DNA from: Coprinus comatus
Taxonomy: Eukaryota > Basidiomycota > Agaricomycetes > Agaricales > Agaricaceae
Reading direction: 5' to 3'
NCBI GenBank assembly: GCA_034638255.1
Contig: JAWPGT010000065.1
Coordinates: forward strand, 59,434 to 123,433
DNA length: 64,000 nucleotides
Both the position numbers and the translations under genes were made by a program. Shown here in pieces: positions 11,368-21,566 of this stretch. Every line of letters starts with the position of its first letter. Position 1 is the first letter of the stretch. The notes beneath the pieces were generated by a model. The model saw only the letters and a program-made list of their open reading frames with translations. It was not told the DNA's origin and did no database searches.

Positions 11368-11545
11368 CTACTAAAGAACTTGTACTTTTAGTAGATTTCT
11401 ACTAAAGAACTTGTACTTTTAGTAGATTTCTACTAAAGAACTTGTACTTTTAGTAGATTTCTACTAAAGAACTTGTACTTTTAGTAGATTTCTACTAAAG
11501 AACTTGTACTTTTAGTAGATTTCTACTAAAGAACCCATATGTTTA
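11368..11545. repeat. 31-bp palindromic tandem repeat (subterminal)
   Basis: Units begin at 11368, 11399, 11430, 11461, 11492 and 11523, an exact 31-bp period. Each unit holds CTACTAAAG...TTTTAGTAG, an inverted repeat with a short loop. The array lies between the 3' end of the unknown gene and the terminal repeat, like the longer-period TACTAC array at 30.6-31.08 kb. Subterminal repeats of this kind are common binding sites for transposases, but binding here is inference. Confidence 0.9.
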
Positions 11546-11559
11546 GCAGGATTCTACTA

Positions 11560-11802
11560 CAGCTTATGTTTTTTTTTTTGCATATGACAAAACTAAAAGT
11601 GTAGAAAATCATCATTAATCATGAAAAAATGTGTCATATAATAATAATGGGTATATACATACAGACATATGTACAATAAAAGGCACATACACATGTATAA
11701 TGAAAGGAACATACATATGTACCCAATTAAAACAACTAGTGGTACTCTTTTTTTACAACTAGTGGTACCTATCTGTTACCATTTTAATCAATCCCCTGCC
11801 CT
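11560..11802. repeat. Terminal region of a large DNA transposon (unit I)
   Basis: The sequence AACAACTAGTGGTAC, GTTACCATTTT and CCCCTGCCCT up to about 11802 matches the ends at 31280 and 54212. Inward from those ends, all three share TGGTAACA followed by AGATA-like and ACTAGTTGT words. Upstream are scattered TACATATGTAC palindromes, also shared by all three ends. Copia coding sequence starts directly outside, as at the other two ends. The opposite end of this element was not found in the window. Confidence 0.7.
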
Positions 11803-12057
11803 GTTTGATCCCTGGACCATCTACTTCTCAACCACCTCCTGTTCCTGGTCCAAGCAAACCCACTCCTAGGAAAACAACAGTTGAGGAAGTAACTGATGAA
11901 GATGATGATGACACATTATCATACACTGATCCTGGATCACCCATTAGTCACCCGAGTCCGAGCCCTGCTCCTCGAACTGACTCCACCCATCCCATTTCTC
12001 CATCACCCAAACGACCTGCTAGACCAGTTGAACCCTTACCTCGCCATTCTGGCACAT
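11803..12057 (+). pseudogene. Copia pol fragment (integrase-RT linker)
   Basis: The frame reads PSTSQPPPVPGPSKPTPRKT, then EEVTDEDDDD and HPSPSPAP, closely matching the linker between integrase and reverse transcriptase in copia copy A (about 18020-18268). It is cut on the left by the transposon end at 11802 and on the right near the same SG codon at which copies A and B stop. It is a fragment with no function of its own. Confidence 0.85.
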
Positions 12058-12260
12058 CAGGATTTCGTGCATGTCCTTGGAGGTACTTGAAGTTACTTAG
12101 AAAGGCATCCAAGGAGCTCCAAGTACACCCCAATAGAATTCAAAGAAGAGTAAAATTATCCTTGGAGTTCCTTGGAAAATTTGTCCCAAGGAGCTCCAAG
12201 TAGGTCCCTCTAACTTGGGTGTACTTGAATAGCTTTGAACATACTTGGACAGCACATAAA
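12058..12260. repeat. Second CCAAGG palindrome-rich element
   Basis: Alternating CCTTGGAG and CCAAGGAGCTCCAAG words form near-palindromes, for example around 12160-12200. One segment is the reverse complement of part of the 1.4-1.6 kb element. It abuts the copia fragment directly, so it may have inserted into or deleted the rest of that element. Confidence 0.45.
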
Positions 12261-13519
12261 AGTTACTTTCCTACCTTGTAATTATATTTTACAGGATTTT
12301 ATTCGCATTTTCGGGATAATTCAAGTACTCTCAAGGTCACACCAAGTAAGGGAATAAGGACAATAAAAAAAAATATCATTGAAGTTGTAATAATACATGT
12401 GATATACTAACTTAGTCTACAGTATTAATACATTCTTATACCTTTGTATCAGAATAGTGACTGTAATAGTGAAATAAGTAATTATTAACATAAAATGGAG
12501 AGAAAAAGTGAACCTTGGATGATGTGTTACAAAGATCACATCACACGAAGCATGATACTCGACCGTACGGTGTGCGAGTACCAGCGTTGGAAAGGGGCAG
12601 TTAATGTGGTTATAACGAGCCTAAACACAAAAGGATTGGATAAGAAATGGGCGAGTTATTAGTTATTTAGTTGGAGAGTAATATATATATAGTAACTTAC
12701 CAAAGAGCTGCATGTCGGTACATGAGTTTTGAGGGGTGCGTGGTGCGGATGGTATCGTTGTAACAACGCCGTTTAGACAGTTTTAACGAACCTAATTACA
12801 GGAGGAGTGCACAGATATTGAATGACATATCAGTTATTTCGTTGGGGAGGAACATATGTGGTAACTTACCAGAGATGTGCACGTCGGCACATGAGTTTTG
12901 GGTGGTGCGGAGTGCGGATGGCATCGTTCAAACGGCGTCGTCAAGACGGCTGTAATGAGCCTAAAATCATAAGGATTGAGCATGTATCAAGCGAAATATT
13001 AGATATTTATTTATAGTGACTCACCTGGGACCCAGTACCAGAGTATTGCTCACTACACCTCTAATCCTTCTCCACTGCACAAGCGACTTTGGTTGGCTAT
13101 GGAGGAGTTATGGGTCGTTTAAACAAGCCTAGGTACACGTCTCTATGTAAGGAAATGAGTGAAGCAGCCTCAAGATACTATTAGGTGATGACATACCATT
13201 ATTAGCCATGTCAAACCATGAGAACTATGCCATAGCACGTGTGGCTAGGCTTGTTCGAAGCGGAAAAAAGAGCCGGTTCCAAGGAGCCAAGACGCGTGCC
13301 AAAGCGTGATGAAATGAGTACAACAGACCAAAAACATTGTATACTGACCTTGTGCAATAAAGTGGCTGTCATAGTACAAGTACTACCCCACATAACGCGT
13401 AACTGCCGCCATTCGAAGCGAAATGGTGAAACGATTCTAGCGAGCCTAAAAACGTGAGATTCCGTTAGGAATTGAGTGAATAGGGATGTAATGATGTGGC
13501 AGAGGTATTATGATCTTGT
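12261..13519 (-). repeat. Tandem array of exon/intron-like modules
   Basis: On the - strand, blocks of about 90 bp opening with GCTCGTT-like sequence alternate with spacers having GTAAGT-type starts and TTAG ends. Blocks lie at 13025-13138 (114 bp), 12870-12960 (91 bp), 12701-12791 (91 bp) and 12531-12620 (90 bp), and a further one opens at 13445. The two inner spacers are 78 and 80 bp. The blocks at 12870 and 12701 share CGATACCATCCGCAC-like and CAAAACTCATGT words. A 91-bp block would not preserve frame, and no long frame crosses the array, so a coding role is doubtful. 12261-12530 holds only AT-rich sequence. Confidence 0.6.
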
Positions 13520-14146
13520 TGTTGAACTATTATTAGTTCTACAATGACATTCTCATATGGCATCACGCTTGACGAATATATCTGTTGGAAAATACGGACT
13601 ATTATTAGATAGTCACATGACATTTTCATTTCGTTTCACTTTCATCGTTTCATTATGCTTTGCATTGTATGGCAGCTCCTTATTGGTTGTAGTTAGTGTT
13701 TCATCTATGTGTTTCAACTCCTGTATCAACTCCTGTTTCATGTATAATTACTTGACACGTAGTAGACACCTGACTCCTTTCTAGTCGTAGCACGGACCAC
13801 TTCATTATCCTATAAGTAGCGTACATTCTCTCTTGTATTCTACAGTTCTCGAACTATCAAGTTCTCTCTTACTCTGTTCTCTCCAACCAAGCACACTCTA
13901 CTATCTACCACTTCGTGTGTATCCTTACATTATTATGTCTTCGTGTATACGCGTTGCTTTCAACAATATCTTCATGATTCCTATCATGTGACCTAGTATA
14001 TTCTCGCATGGACCATTGTAAATATGTATATAAACTTGTAATCCTGCATTATATACTTTAGTTCCTCTTCTACTAACAACCAACACCCTCAGTAAGTCCA
14101 GAGTCGTACCTACCCATGTTTCATACACTACGCTCTTGTTTTAACA
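13520..14146 (+). mobile_element. 5' LTR of copia copy A, interrupted
   Basis: The LTR runs from TGTTGAAC to TTTTAACA. Without the nested insertion and its duplicated ATATC it is 239 bp, the same length as the 3' LTR of A and the 5' LTR of B, though more diverged from those two than they are from each other. The left flank CTTGT does not match any other LTR flank of the pair. It is followed by GGTTATGGGCCC, the likely primer-binding region. Confidence 0.85.
13583..13965 (+). mobile_element. Solo LTR, family C (383 bp), TSD ATATC
   Basis: The element runs from TGTTGGAA to TTTCAACA and is flanked by perfect ATATC duplications at 13578-13582 and 13966-13970. It has inserted into the 5' LTR of copia copy A. 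It matches the 3' LTR of the copia remnant at 54436-54806. Copy B has no counterpart in its 5' LTR. Confidence 0.92.
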
Positions 14147-14430
14147 GGTTATGGGCCCTGGTTAGCCTGTATGACTCTCGACGCGCACTTGACGAGTACT
14201 ACTCGTCGTGCAGCTCAGAGCTCGAGGGTGAAGCTGGATTCACCTGTGAGGGAAGTCCGAGTTCTGCTTGCTTGAGACGTCGATCCACTCAGTGTTCTCT
14301 ATGCAACCCCTTACCATACTCGGTTAGACGGGCAGCTCATAGCTCTGTAGAACATAGCACATGTAGTGCAGCTTTAGTTCATAGTTCTGACACATGTTTT
14401 GTTGTAGATTTCTATCTCCAAACATTACTC

Positions 14431-16460
14431 ATGGCCGCTTTGATCCCCTCGATCCCGGTCCTCACTGGCACTGCCAACTACCAAGTGTGGTCAGCATGTG
14501 TTATGTCCATTGCTAACATGATCCACATGGATGGGTGTGTGTGTAGTGAGAATGATTGATGGCAGCGCCACAAGGCCTGCAGCTATCGGTGGTTCCCCCG
14601 CAACTGCCACTACTGCTATGGTACCCCCCACAAACGTCGATGACATTCGAAAGTTCGATAACGTTGAGGCATTTGCACTTGGGATGTTAAATTCCTGATT
14701 GAGCGATGACATGCTTCGGCATGGTGAAACAACCTCAGATGATCTCTGGACACACCTGAGATGAGTTTACGGCACTTTTTCGGCAGGTGCAGCTTATGAG
14801 CTGTATGCTTCTGCAGATTCGTTCTGATTATCTGGTGTGAACGATCCCTCTAAGGAGATCTCCACCTTTAGGAACTACTTCACACAGTTAGAGCAAGCCA
14901 CGCCCCCAATTAACGTCCCTGGAATCCTCCGTGCGTTGATGTTGATGACACGCATTCCTCCTCAATGGAGTGCCACTTGTGCTGCTCTCCTCATTCAATA
15001 TGGTAACTCCCTTTCAACCTTAACGGTCCAGATCATTTCAGACGCTATTATGGGTGCATGGCGAGATTCCCGTGGAGCTGCTTCTGCTTCTCGTGCCGCT
15101 TCCACCGGCATTAAAAACTACAAGGGTGTGAAGCCCTATTCCAAATCCTCCAGTGGCGCTTCTCAGCAGCCCCAACAACAGCAACAACAGAAGTCGTCAT
15201 CTGGTGGTTCTAAACCAAATCAGACCCAGAACTCCGGTTCCGGTGATGCTTCTGGGGGGGATAAGGATAAAAAGAAGAAGCATCAATGTGGAAAACGTGG
15301 AGGCAACAAGGCTAACAACGCCGAAGAGGATGCCGGTAATGTGGATATGATTTTGTCACCTGCTGTCTTGGAGTCTTTCACGACTCCCACTAACAAACCT
15401 TCCAATACTCGTTCTCTCGTCGAGAGGATGAAGACTACTGATCCCTGCCTCAGGGCAGTGGCCTTGAAAAAGGCTGCAGATGAAGTCGTCGTGCATGGTG
15501 TTGAGCCTCCTGCTCCTCGTGCTACTCTTCTTCCCCCTGCTGGGCACCTGGTCGGTCATACCCGGTATCAGAAAAAGAAGACAGAGGTCTTCGAGAAGAT
15601 GGGTGCTCACCTTGGCTTCAGCTTGGTTGAACCCTGTCCCCCATCACCTCCACTATCGCTTGATGCGATGGTATCACATATCCTTCCTGAAGAGGAAGTT
15701 GATTCATCTTCAGTTTCTACACCTGGGTCCCCCACGTGCAGATCTAAGTCTCCTTCTTATGTCCCTCCTTCCAATGTCCCCGAAGCGATCTCCAAGGCTG
15801 ACGCCTATATGAATGATCCTGACTACGAAGCTGATGGTGACTACGAGGTCGATGATGGTTGGTATAACGAGTATGTACCTTTCTTTTCTCAAGATTTCTT
15901 CCTTACTAAATGGGATATCCAGAGATACCTCCACCAAATGGGGAGACGAACAAATTGCTCCATCAGACCCAATGTTCTAGTGCACCGTAATGGACTGCCA
16001 GACTATAGTTGGACATTTAGTTCTCTTTTATCTACTGCTGATGTAACTTCTCCCGTTTCTGTAAATGCGATGGATTCTCCTGTTTCTTTATGTGATCCTT
16101 TTGTCTTACCGGCAAAATATTTAAGAGATCCTGAAAGCAGTGATGAACTGGTAAAAGATCTTGAATGTTATGCAACTTCTGTGAAGATAAAGGAAAACCT
16201 AATTATGCTAGAGAGTCTGCTACTTGGCTCCTTGATTCAGGCGCTAGCTTTAATTGCACCCAGCATATAAGCGACTTTATCGAGTTAGAGGAAGGAGTGT
16301 TTGGCAATGTTAGAACTGCTAACGACAAACTCATTGGCATTACTGGCCGTGGGAAAGTCCTCTTTCAACATGAAGTAGACGGAGTTACAAGAACAACTCC
16401 ACTGTACCCAGTCTATTATATTGCGTCTCTCTCCACTAGAATCATTTCACCTGGTGCCTT
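14431..16460 (+). pseudogene. Copia A gag and protease region
   Basis: The frame starts with MAALIPSIPVLTGTANYQVW, typical of copia Gag, which forms the particle. It has TGA stops near 14697, 14759 and 14838 and a one-base insertion near 14538 relative to copy B. It continues at 14837 as DPSKEISTFRNYFTQLEQ through a Gln/Ser/Lys-rich stretch to the protease. The protease active site reads WLLDSGAS (about 16213-16250), in a different frame because copy A lacks one C near 16168 that copy B retains. A solo LTR then cuts the frame after 16465. The three early TGA stops are shared by copies A and B, so the element was dead before it was copied or homogenised. Confidence 0.85.
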
Positions 16461-16465
16461 ATGGC

Positions 16466-16764
16466 TGTAAGCGCAGGATCGTAGAGGACGACGAGACAAG
16501 CACGATGACGAAGGAATGGAGGGAAACCAATAAGAAATGACTGAGATAAAAAACACAAACACTGCAGACACTTGTATTAGACTAGAGAGTCTTCATGTGT
16601 CTGCAGGATGCTTCAGTAACATGTGACATGACATTGTGATGTCACAGAAAGCGGAAACAATCTACAAGTCCAGAACTCCAAAGAGAGAATATCTAACCAC
16701 AACTCTTCTAACCTCAACCAACAATAAGTACTGACCTTGGGGACTGTCTAGAGCATTCCTGACA
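16466..16764 (-). mobile_element. Solo LTR, family D (299 bp), TSD ATGGC, in copia A
   Basis: It begins TGTAAGC and ends CCTGACA, the reverse complement of the 5899 copy. Perfect ATGGC duplications lie at 16461-16465 and 16765-16769. The same insertion with the same duplication (GCCAT on the + strand) is present in copy B, which shows the two copia copies share a common template. Confidence 0.93.
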
Positions 16765-16769
16765 ATGGC

Positions 16770-19700
16770 TGCAAGGAATGAGGAGTGAGTCTAATTTAAA
16801 GCGAACCAACATATTTCGTTCAAACGGAAAATTATTTATGCATGCTACACACATACCTGTGTTCAAAGAGTTAGAAGATGCACTCCACCACATTCACACT
16901 CGGATTGTGCGTCACTATACTGCGAATCAGGTGCTATCTTATTGCGCATCTAAATTATCTGTTTATGATCTTTGGCACTGTCGATTGGCACATCCTGGAA
17001 AGGAAATATTGCAATAACTTCCAAAACACTCAGAAAAAGTACCTGAGTTTGACATTCCTATCTCTTGTCAAATTTGTGATGGTTGTGTTCAAGGCAAAAT
17101 GTCCGATGACGCACATCGACCTTCTTCAACATGAGCAAAGTCATTTTTAGAATTGATCCACAGTGATCTTCTAGAATTCCCCATTGCCTCATACCACAAG
17201 TACAAGTGGGCAATGATGTTCTATGATGACTATTCTAGCCATGCCTGGATCCTCCTCTTACGAGCCAAATCTGATGCCTTTGTGGCACTTGAAAGATTTT
17301 GTGCCTTTGAGGAAAAACAATTCGGTAAAACAATTAAGCGTATCCGGACAGACAATGGTGGCGAATATGTCTCAAAACAATTTGAGGAATTCCTTTGTTC
17401 AAAAGGGATAGTACACGAGACGTCTGCACCACACATTCACCAGCAGAACGGTAGAGCAGAAAGACTGAACCGCACACTTCAGGAAAAGGCGCAGGCCATG
17501 CGACTTACTGCATGCTTACCAGATTCTTGGTGGGAATTTGCCCTTAATACAGCAGTTCATTGTTACAATAGAACTCCCATCAAACGTCTCAAATGGAAAA
17601 CTCCCACTGAAATGGTAACAGGGAAGAAGCCAGATCTATCTGGTCTTCACGTGTTTGGCTGTGCAGCTTACGTTTTCATTCCTAAGGAATCGCGTGATGA
17701 CAAATTGTCACCCAGATCTGAAATAATGATCTTTCTTGGTTACGCTGGCGCAAACTATATGTTTATGCGACATCAGAAAGGAAATGTTATTTATACTGCA
17801 AAAACAGCTATTTTCGACGAGGGCTGGTATCCCAAATGTAAGTCAGATCACGAAAAACGTAAGGACTCTGGTTCTTCTAAAAACCCCAAAATAAATCCTC
17901 CTCCTCCAGCATCTGATGAAGATGACAAGGATACTACACCTGATCTTTATCCTGATGATCCTATGGACACATCTCGACAAGATGACAGTGATAGAGCTCC
18001 CATGCCTAGACCGCAAGGTCCGATTCCCAGACCATCTACTTCTCAAAAACCTCCTGTTCCTGGTCCGAGTAAACCTGCTCCCAGGAAAACAACAGTCGAG
18101 GAAGTTACTGATGAAGATGATGATGATGCATTATCATACGCTGATCCCGGATCACCTATTCGTCACCCGAGTCCGAGCCCTGCTCCTCATACTGACTCTA
18201 CCTGTCCCATTTCTCCATCACCTGAACGACCTCCTAGACCAGTTGAACCTTTACCTCACCGTTCTGGCTGAGAAAAGTTTGTTCCGTTTAGAGAAGGTAA
18301 TGTTTATGGGGAGAGAACACATCTGTCTGAGATCCTACGAGACTATAATCACAATGAACCTCTACCACCTCAGGGGAGAGTTCGTCTCCGTGGTCACGAT
18401 TTCAGAATCCGAAATCAACGAGATCGCCCTAAAGCAGATCCACATCCTATTTCGCCCAAGGAAGTCCCAGAACGCCGTGATGAAATACACAGACAACACG
18501 AGGATGCCTCATGGCAATATGCGAGGGAACAACAACCTGACGCAATGGAAGAAGATGCAGATTGTAAGATTCAATGGATTACTAAGGAAGGGGGGTTAGA
18601 ATTGATGAACTTTTTATTGGCAAAAGCGAGTTCAACTACTGTTCCTGAGCAATTCCGTGATCTTGTAAAATTGAATCCAGAGGAACGTAAACACTGGCAC
18701 AAAGCTTGTCTTGGAGAACTAGCTGCACTTAAAAAGCGACAAGTTTACGAGTTGGTGAAACTTCCGGAAGGAAGGAAAACTGTAAAAAATAGATGGGTCT
18801 TTAATGAAAAGAGTGATGGTTGCAAACATGCTAGACTAGTTGCTAAAGGATTTTCTCAAGTCGAGGGCATTGACTTTGATGAATTATTTTCTCCAGTAGT
18901 ACGATATGAGTCCGCTCAAATCCTGCTCGGGTTAGCCGCCCTTGAAGACTGGGACATTGAGTCTGTCGATGTAAAGACAGCATATCTCTATGGCAAACTG
19001 GATGAGGAAATCTATATGGATCAACCCGAAGGTTTCAAACTTAAGGGCAAGGAACATATGGTGTGGAGGTTACGACGTGCATTGTACGGCCTTAAACAAG
19101 CCGGCTTGGCCTGGTGGAAGGAGATGGCATCTTCCATGGACAAACTAGGTTTCAAGCGATGTGAATCCAATGCCGGTATTTATATATATTGTCAAAAAGA
19201 TGGCAAGTTTGTCATTGCTGTCGTGTATGTTGACGACGTACTTTTTATGGGAAATGACTCCGCCCTGCTTAAAAAACTTAAAGGAGAGTTCATGAAAAAG
19301 TGGGAATGCCGCGACCTTGGAGAAGTCAAAGAATTTCTCAGTATGCGCATCAGGAGAGATCGAGCTAATCGAAAGATCTATCTTGATCAATGTGCTTATT
19401 TAGAAAAGATCCTGGAAAGGTTTAAAGTCACTGGTTCTGACCGTGACACCAAGCCGGCGCGAACTCTGCTGCCAGAAGGGTACTATCCAGTTCCTAACAA
19501 CAAGCTGATCAACTCCTCCATCCATTCTAGGTACCAATAGGTGATCAGATCACTGTTGTACATTGCTATTGGCATGTGTCTGGACATTTCATTTGCTGTG
19601 ACTAAGCTAAGTCAACATTCTCATAACCCTATGGAAGAACACTTGTGTAGAGCTCTCTATATTTGTAGATACCTACTAGTGACTTGGGAATACCAAATGA

Positions 19701-20245
19701 TGCTTGATGGTTCTGGTAATGAGGGCTTCATTGCTTACAGTGATTCTGATTGGGCTAGTGATCCTTCTACTCGAAGATCCCAAACTGGTTATCTGTCCAC
19801 TGTTGCATCCTGTCCAGTAGCCTGGGTCAGTTGATTACAGAAAACTATTGTGTTATCATCCACAGAGGCTGAGTACATGGCTATTTCCGATTGTAGTCAT
19901 CAGTCCATCTGGATCAGAAGCCTAATGACTGAACTTGGTTTACACAACAATGAACCAATGGATATTTGTGGAGACAATATGGGCTCTCTCTTTATCGCAC
20001 AAAATCCTGCCGTCGAAAAGAGATCAAAACACATAGACATCATTTTCCACTTCATTTGTCAAGTAATTGATGAAAAGAAAGTTCAGCTCTATTTTATTCC
20101 AGGCACTGAGAACCCTGCAGATCTTCTCACGAAGAATCTCGGACATGTGAAGTTTGAATACTTCCGTGATAACTATTACAGGTTGGAGTTTTCTAATCCC
20201 ACATATAGCGCTGCCAAGCACTCAAATAATATGGTCCCAACGTAA
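16770..20245 (+). pseudogene. Copia A integrase, reverse transcriptase, RNase H
   Basis: In order: a GAG-pre-integrase zinc region with WHCRLAHPGKEILQ (near 16975); the integrase core (17153 on) with YDDYSSHAWI, RTDNGGEY and HQQNGRAERLNRT; a Pro/Ser/acidic linker ending in a TGA at 18269; and reverse transcriptase (18545-19540) with NRWVFNEK, DVKTAYLYG, RALYGLKQA and the catalytic YVDD in VVYVDDVLF. RNase H follows with SDSDWASDP, SSTEAEYMA and NPADLLTKN. Further stops are a TAG at 19538 and a TGA near 19832; the latter falls at the Trp of the usual VSW motif. Integrase would insert cDNA, and RT/RNase H would make it, but this copy cannot encode a full polyprotein. Confidence 0.9.
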
Positions 20246-20281
20246 GGCACTTCATAGCTGCCATGTTCGTATTCAGGGGAG

Positions 20282-20520
20282 TGTTGAACTATTATTAGTT
20301 CTATCATGACATTCTCATATGGCATCACACTTGATGAATATATCTTCATAATCTCTTTCATGTGACATAGTATATTCTCGCACAGACCACTGTAAATATG
20401 TATATAAGTTTGTACTCTTGCATTATGTACTTCAGTTCCTTTTCTACTAACAACCAACACCCTCAGCAAGTCCAGAGTCGTACCTACCCATGTTTCATAC
20501 ACTACGCTCTTGTTTTAACA
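20282..20520 (+). mobile_element. 3' LTR of copia copy A (239 bp)
   Basis: The LTR runs from TGTTGAAC to TTTTAACA, with a TATATAAG box near 20400. It is nearly identical to the 5' LTR of copy B (38220-38458). The next five bases (20521-20525) are GTTTA, which is also the flank of that copy-B LTR when read in element sense, whereas the flank of its own 5' LTR is CTTGT. Confidence 0.92.
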
Positions 20521-20860
20521 GTTTAATTGGTTGATACCTGGCAATATGACTGCTACTGAAGCAGATTCATCAGAAACATGTAATGTTGCATCCTTGAATA
20601 CCTATATACAAGGGATATGTAAGTTAATGAGTTCGTTCTTGGTAGTAACATATCAGTTAAGTTGGTACATACCTTCAAGGCTTCTGATAGCTGTGAAGCC
20701 ACTTTCCATTCCTCCGGAGTGATGTACAGGCTGCTTAGAGCTTCATTCTCTAGAATGAACTCTTTCAGATGAATCTCATGTTGAATTGCAAACATGAGAA
20801 GGTCATATGTCAAGTTCCAGTGAGTTGGAACGTCATGAGGTATTACACAGAGCAGTTATG
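20521..20860 (-). pseudogene. hAT transposase, upstream part
   Basis: Read on the - strand the frame gives VIPHDVPTHWNLTYDLLMFA, matching the DVPTRWNSTYDML block of hAT transposases, and TPEEWKVASQLSEALK. It then crosses a 71-bp intron (20672-20602, donor GTATGT, acceptor TATAG) and resumes in phase as VFKDATLHVSDESASVAVIL up to the GTTTA next to the copia LTR. The reading frame continues without a break at 38464 on the + strand. hAT enzymes move DNA by cut and paste; this one is split and has upstream stops. 20861-21340 contains possible N-terminal Ser/Glu-rich remnants on the same strand, without a clean frame. Confidence 0.85.
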
Positions 20861-21340
20861 GCAGCAAAGAAGATCCTTCCATTTGGGACCCAGAAGTGTG
20901 GTAGATAGGTTTACCTGGACTGATAAATGTTGAAGCTGAGCAGAACAAGGGTAAGAATGGTGGTTGGCATGAGTGATGAGAACATGTCACATGTGAGTCA
21001 TGACACATTCCACTTTGTACTGACCTTTGTCATGCAGGTGCCTGTTCAGGAATGTCAGCACCTTGTTCTACACTCCCAGATTCTTCAGGACCTGTAGAAT
21101 CATTCATTGTGACTTCCTCGACTACACTTGATACAGCTGATTCTTCAACAAGTTGTAGGAATAACAAATGCATGCTGAGTTGGGTAGACTGGATGCATCA
21201 GGTGATTGATGTGACATGTGAAGGGTGGCTGATTTCTTTGAGGTTGGACTGGGATTGTGTCCATGTCTTCAGACACATTTTTCTTCTGTTTCTTTGACCT
21301 TATTCAGTTTTTGTTTGTGACACAGACTTTTTACTAGACT

Positions 21341-21566
21341 GTTCCTTTTTGTATATATACTGTACCAGTTCAACTGGAAACCTCACTCTCTTATTGCTTC
21401 TTTGAGTGTGAGGTATGATATTCCTCTTAACTTACTTTAGACTTTCTAATGCTAACGACATACCTATAGACTTACAATACTTGTTATTCTTATAGGTACT
21501 TACTAACTCTCTCTCTTATCACTTCTTCGAGTGTGAGACTTACAATACTCGTTATTCTTATCAGTT
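21341..21566 (+). mobile_element. Leader/LTR-like region of copia element 2
   Basis: A TATATATACTGTACC box near 21352 is followed by a duplicated segment (CTCTCTTATTGCTTCTTTGAGTGTGAG and a diverged copy near 21512-21537) and then TTATGGGCCCC just before the Gag ATG. The same word follows the 5' LTR of copia A, so it is probably the primer-binding site. The LTR borders are not certain and no matching 3' LTR was found. Confidence 0.45.
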
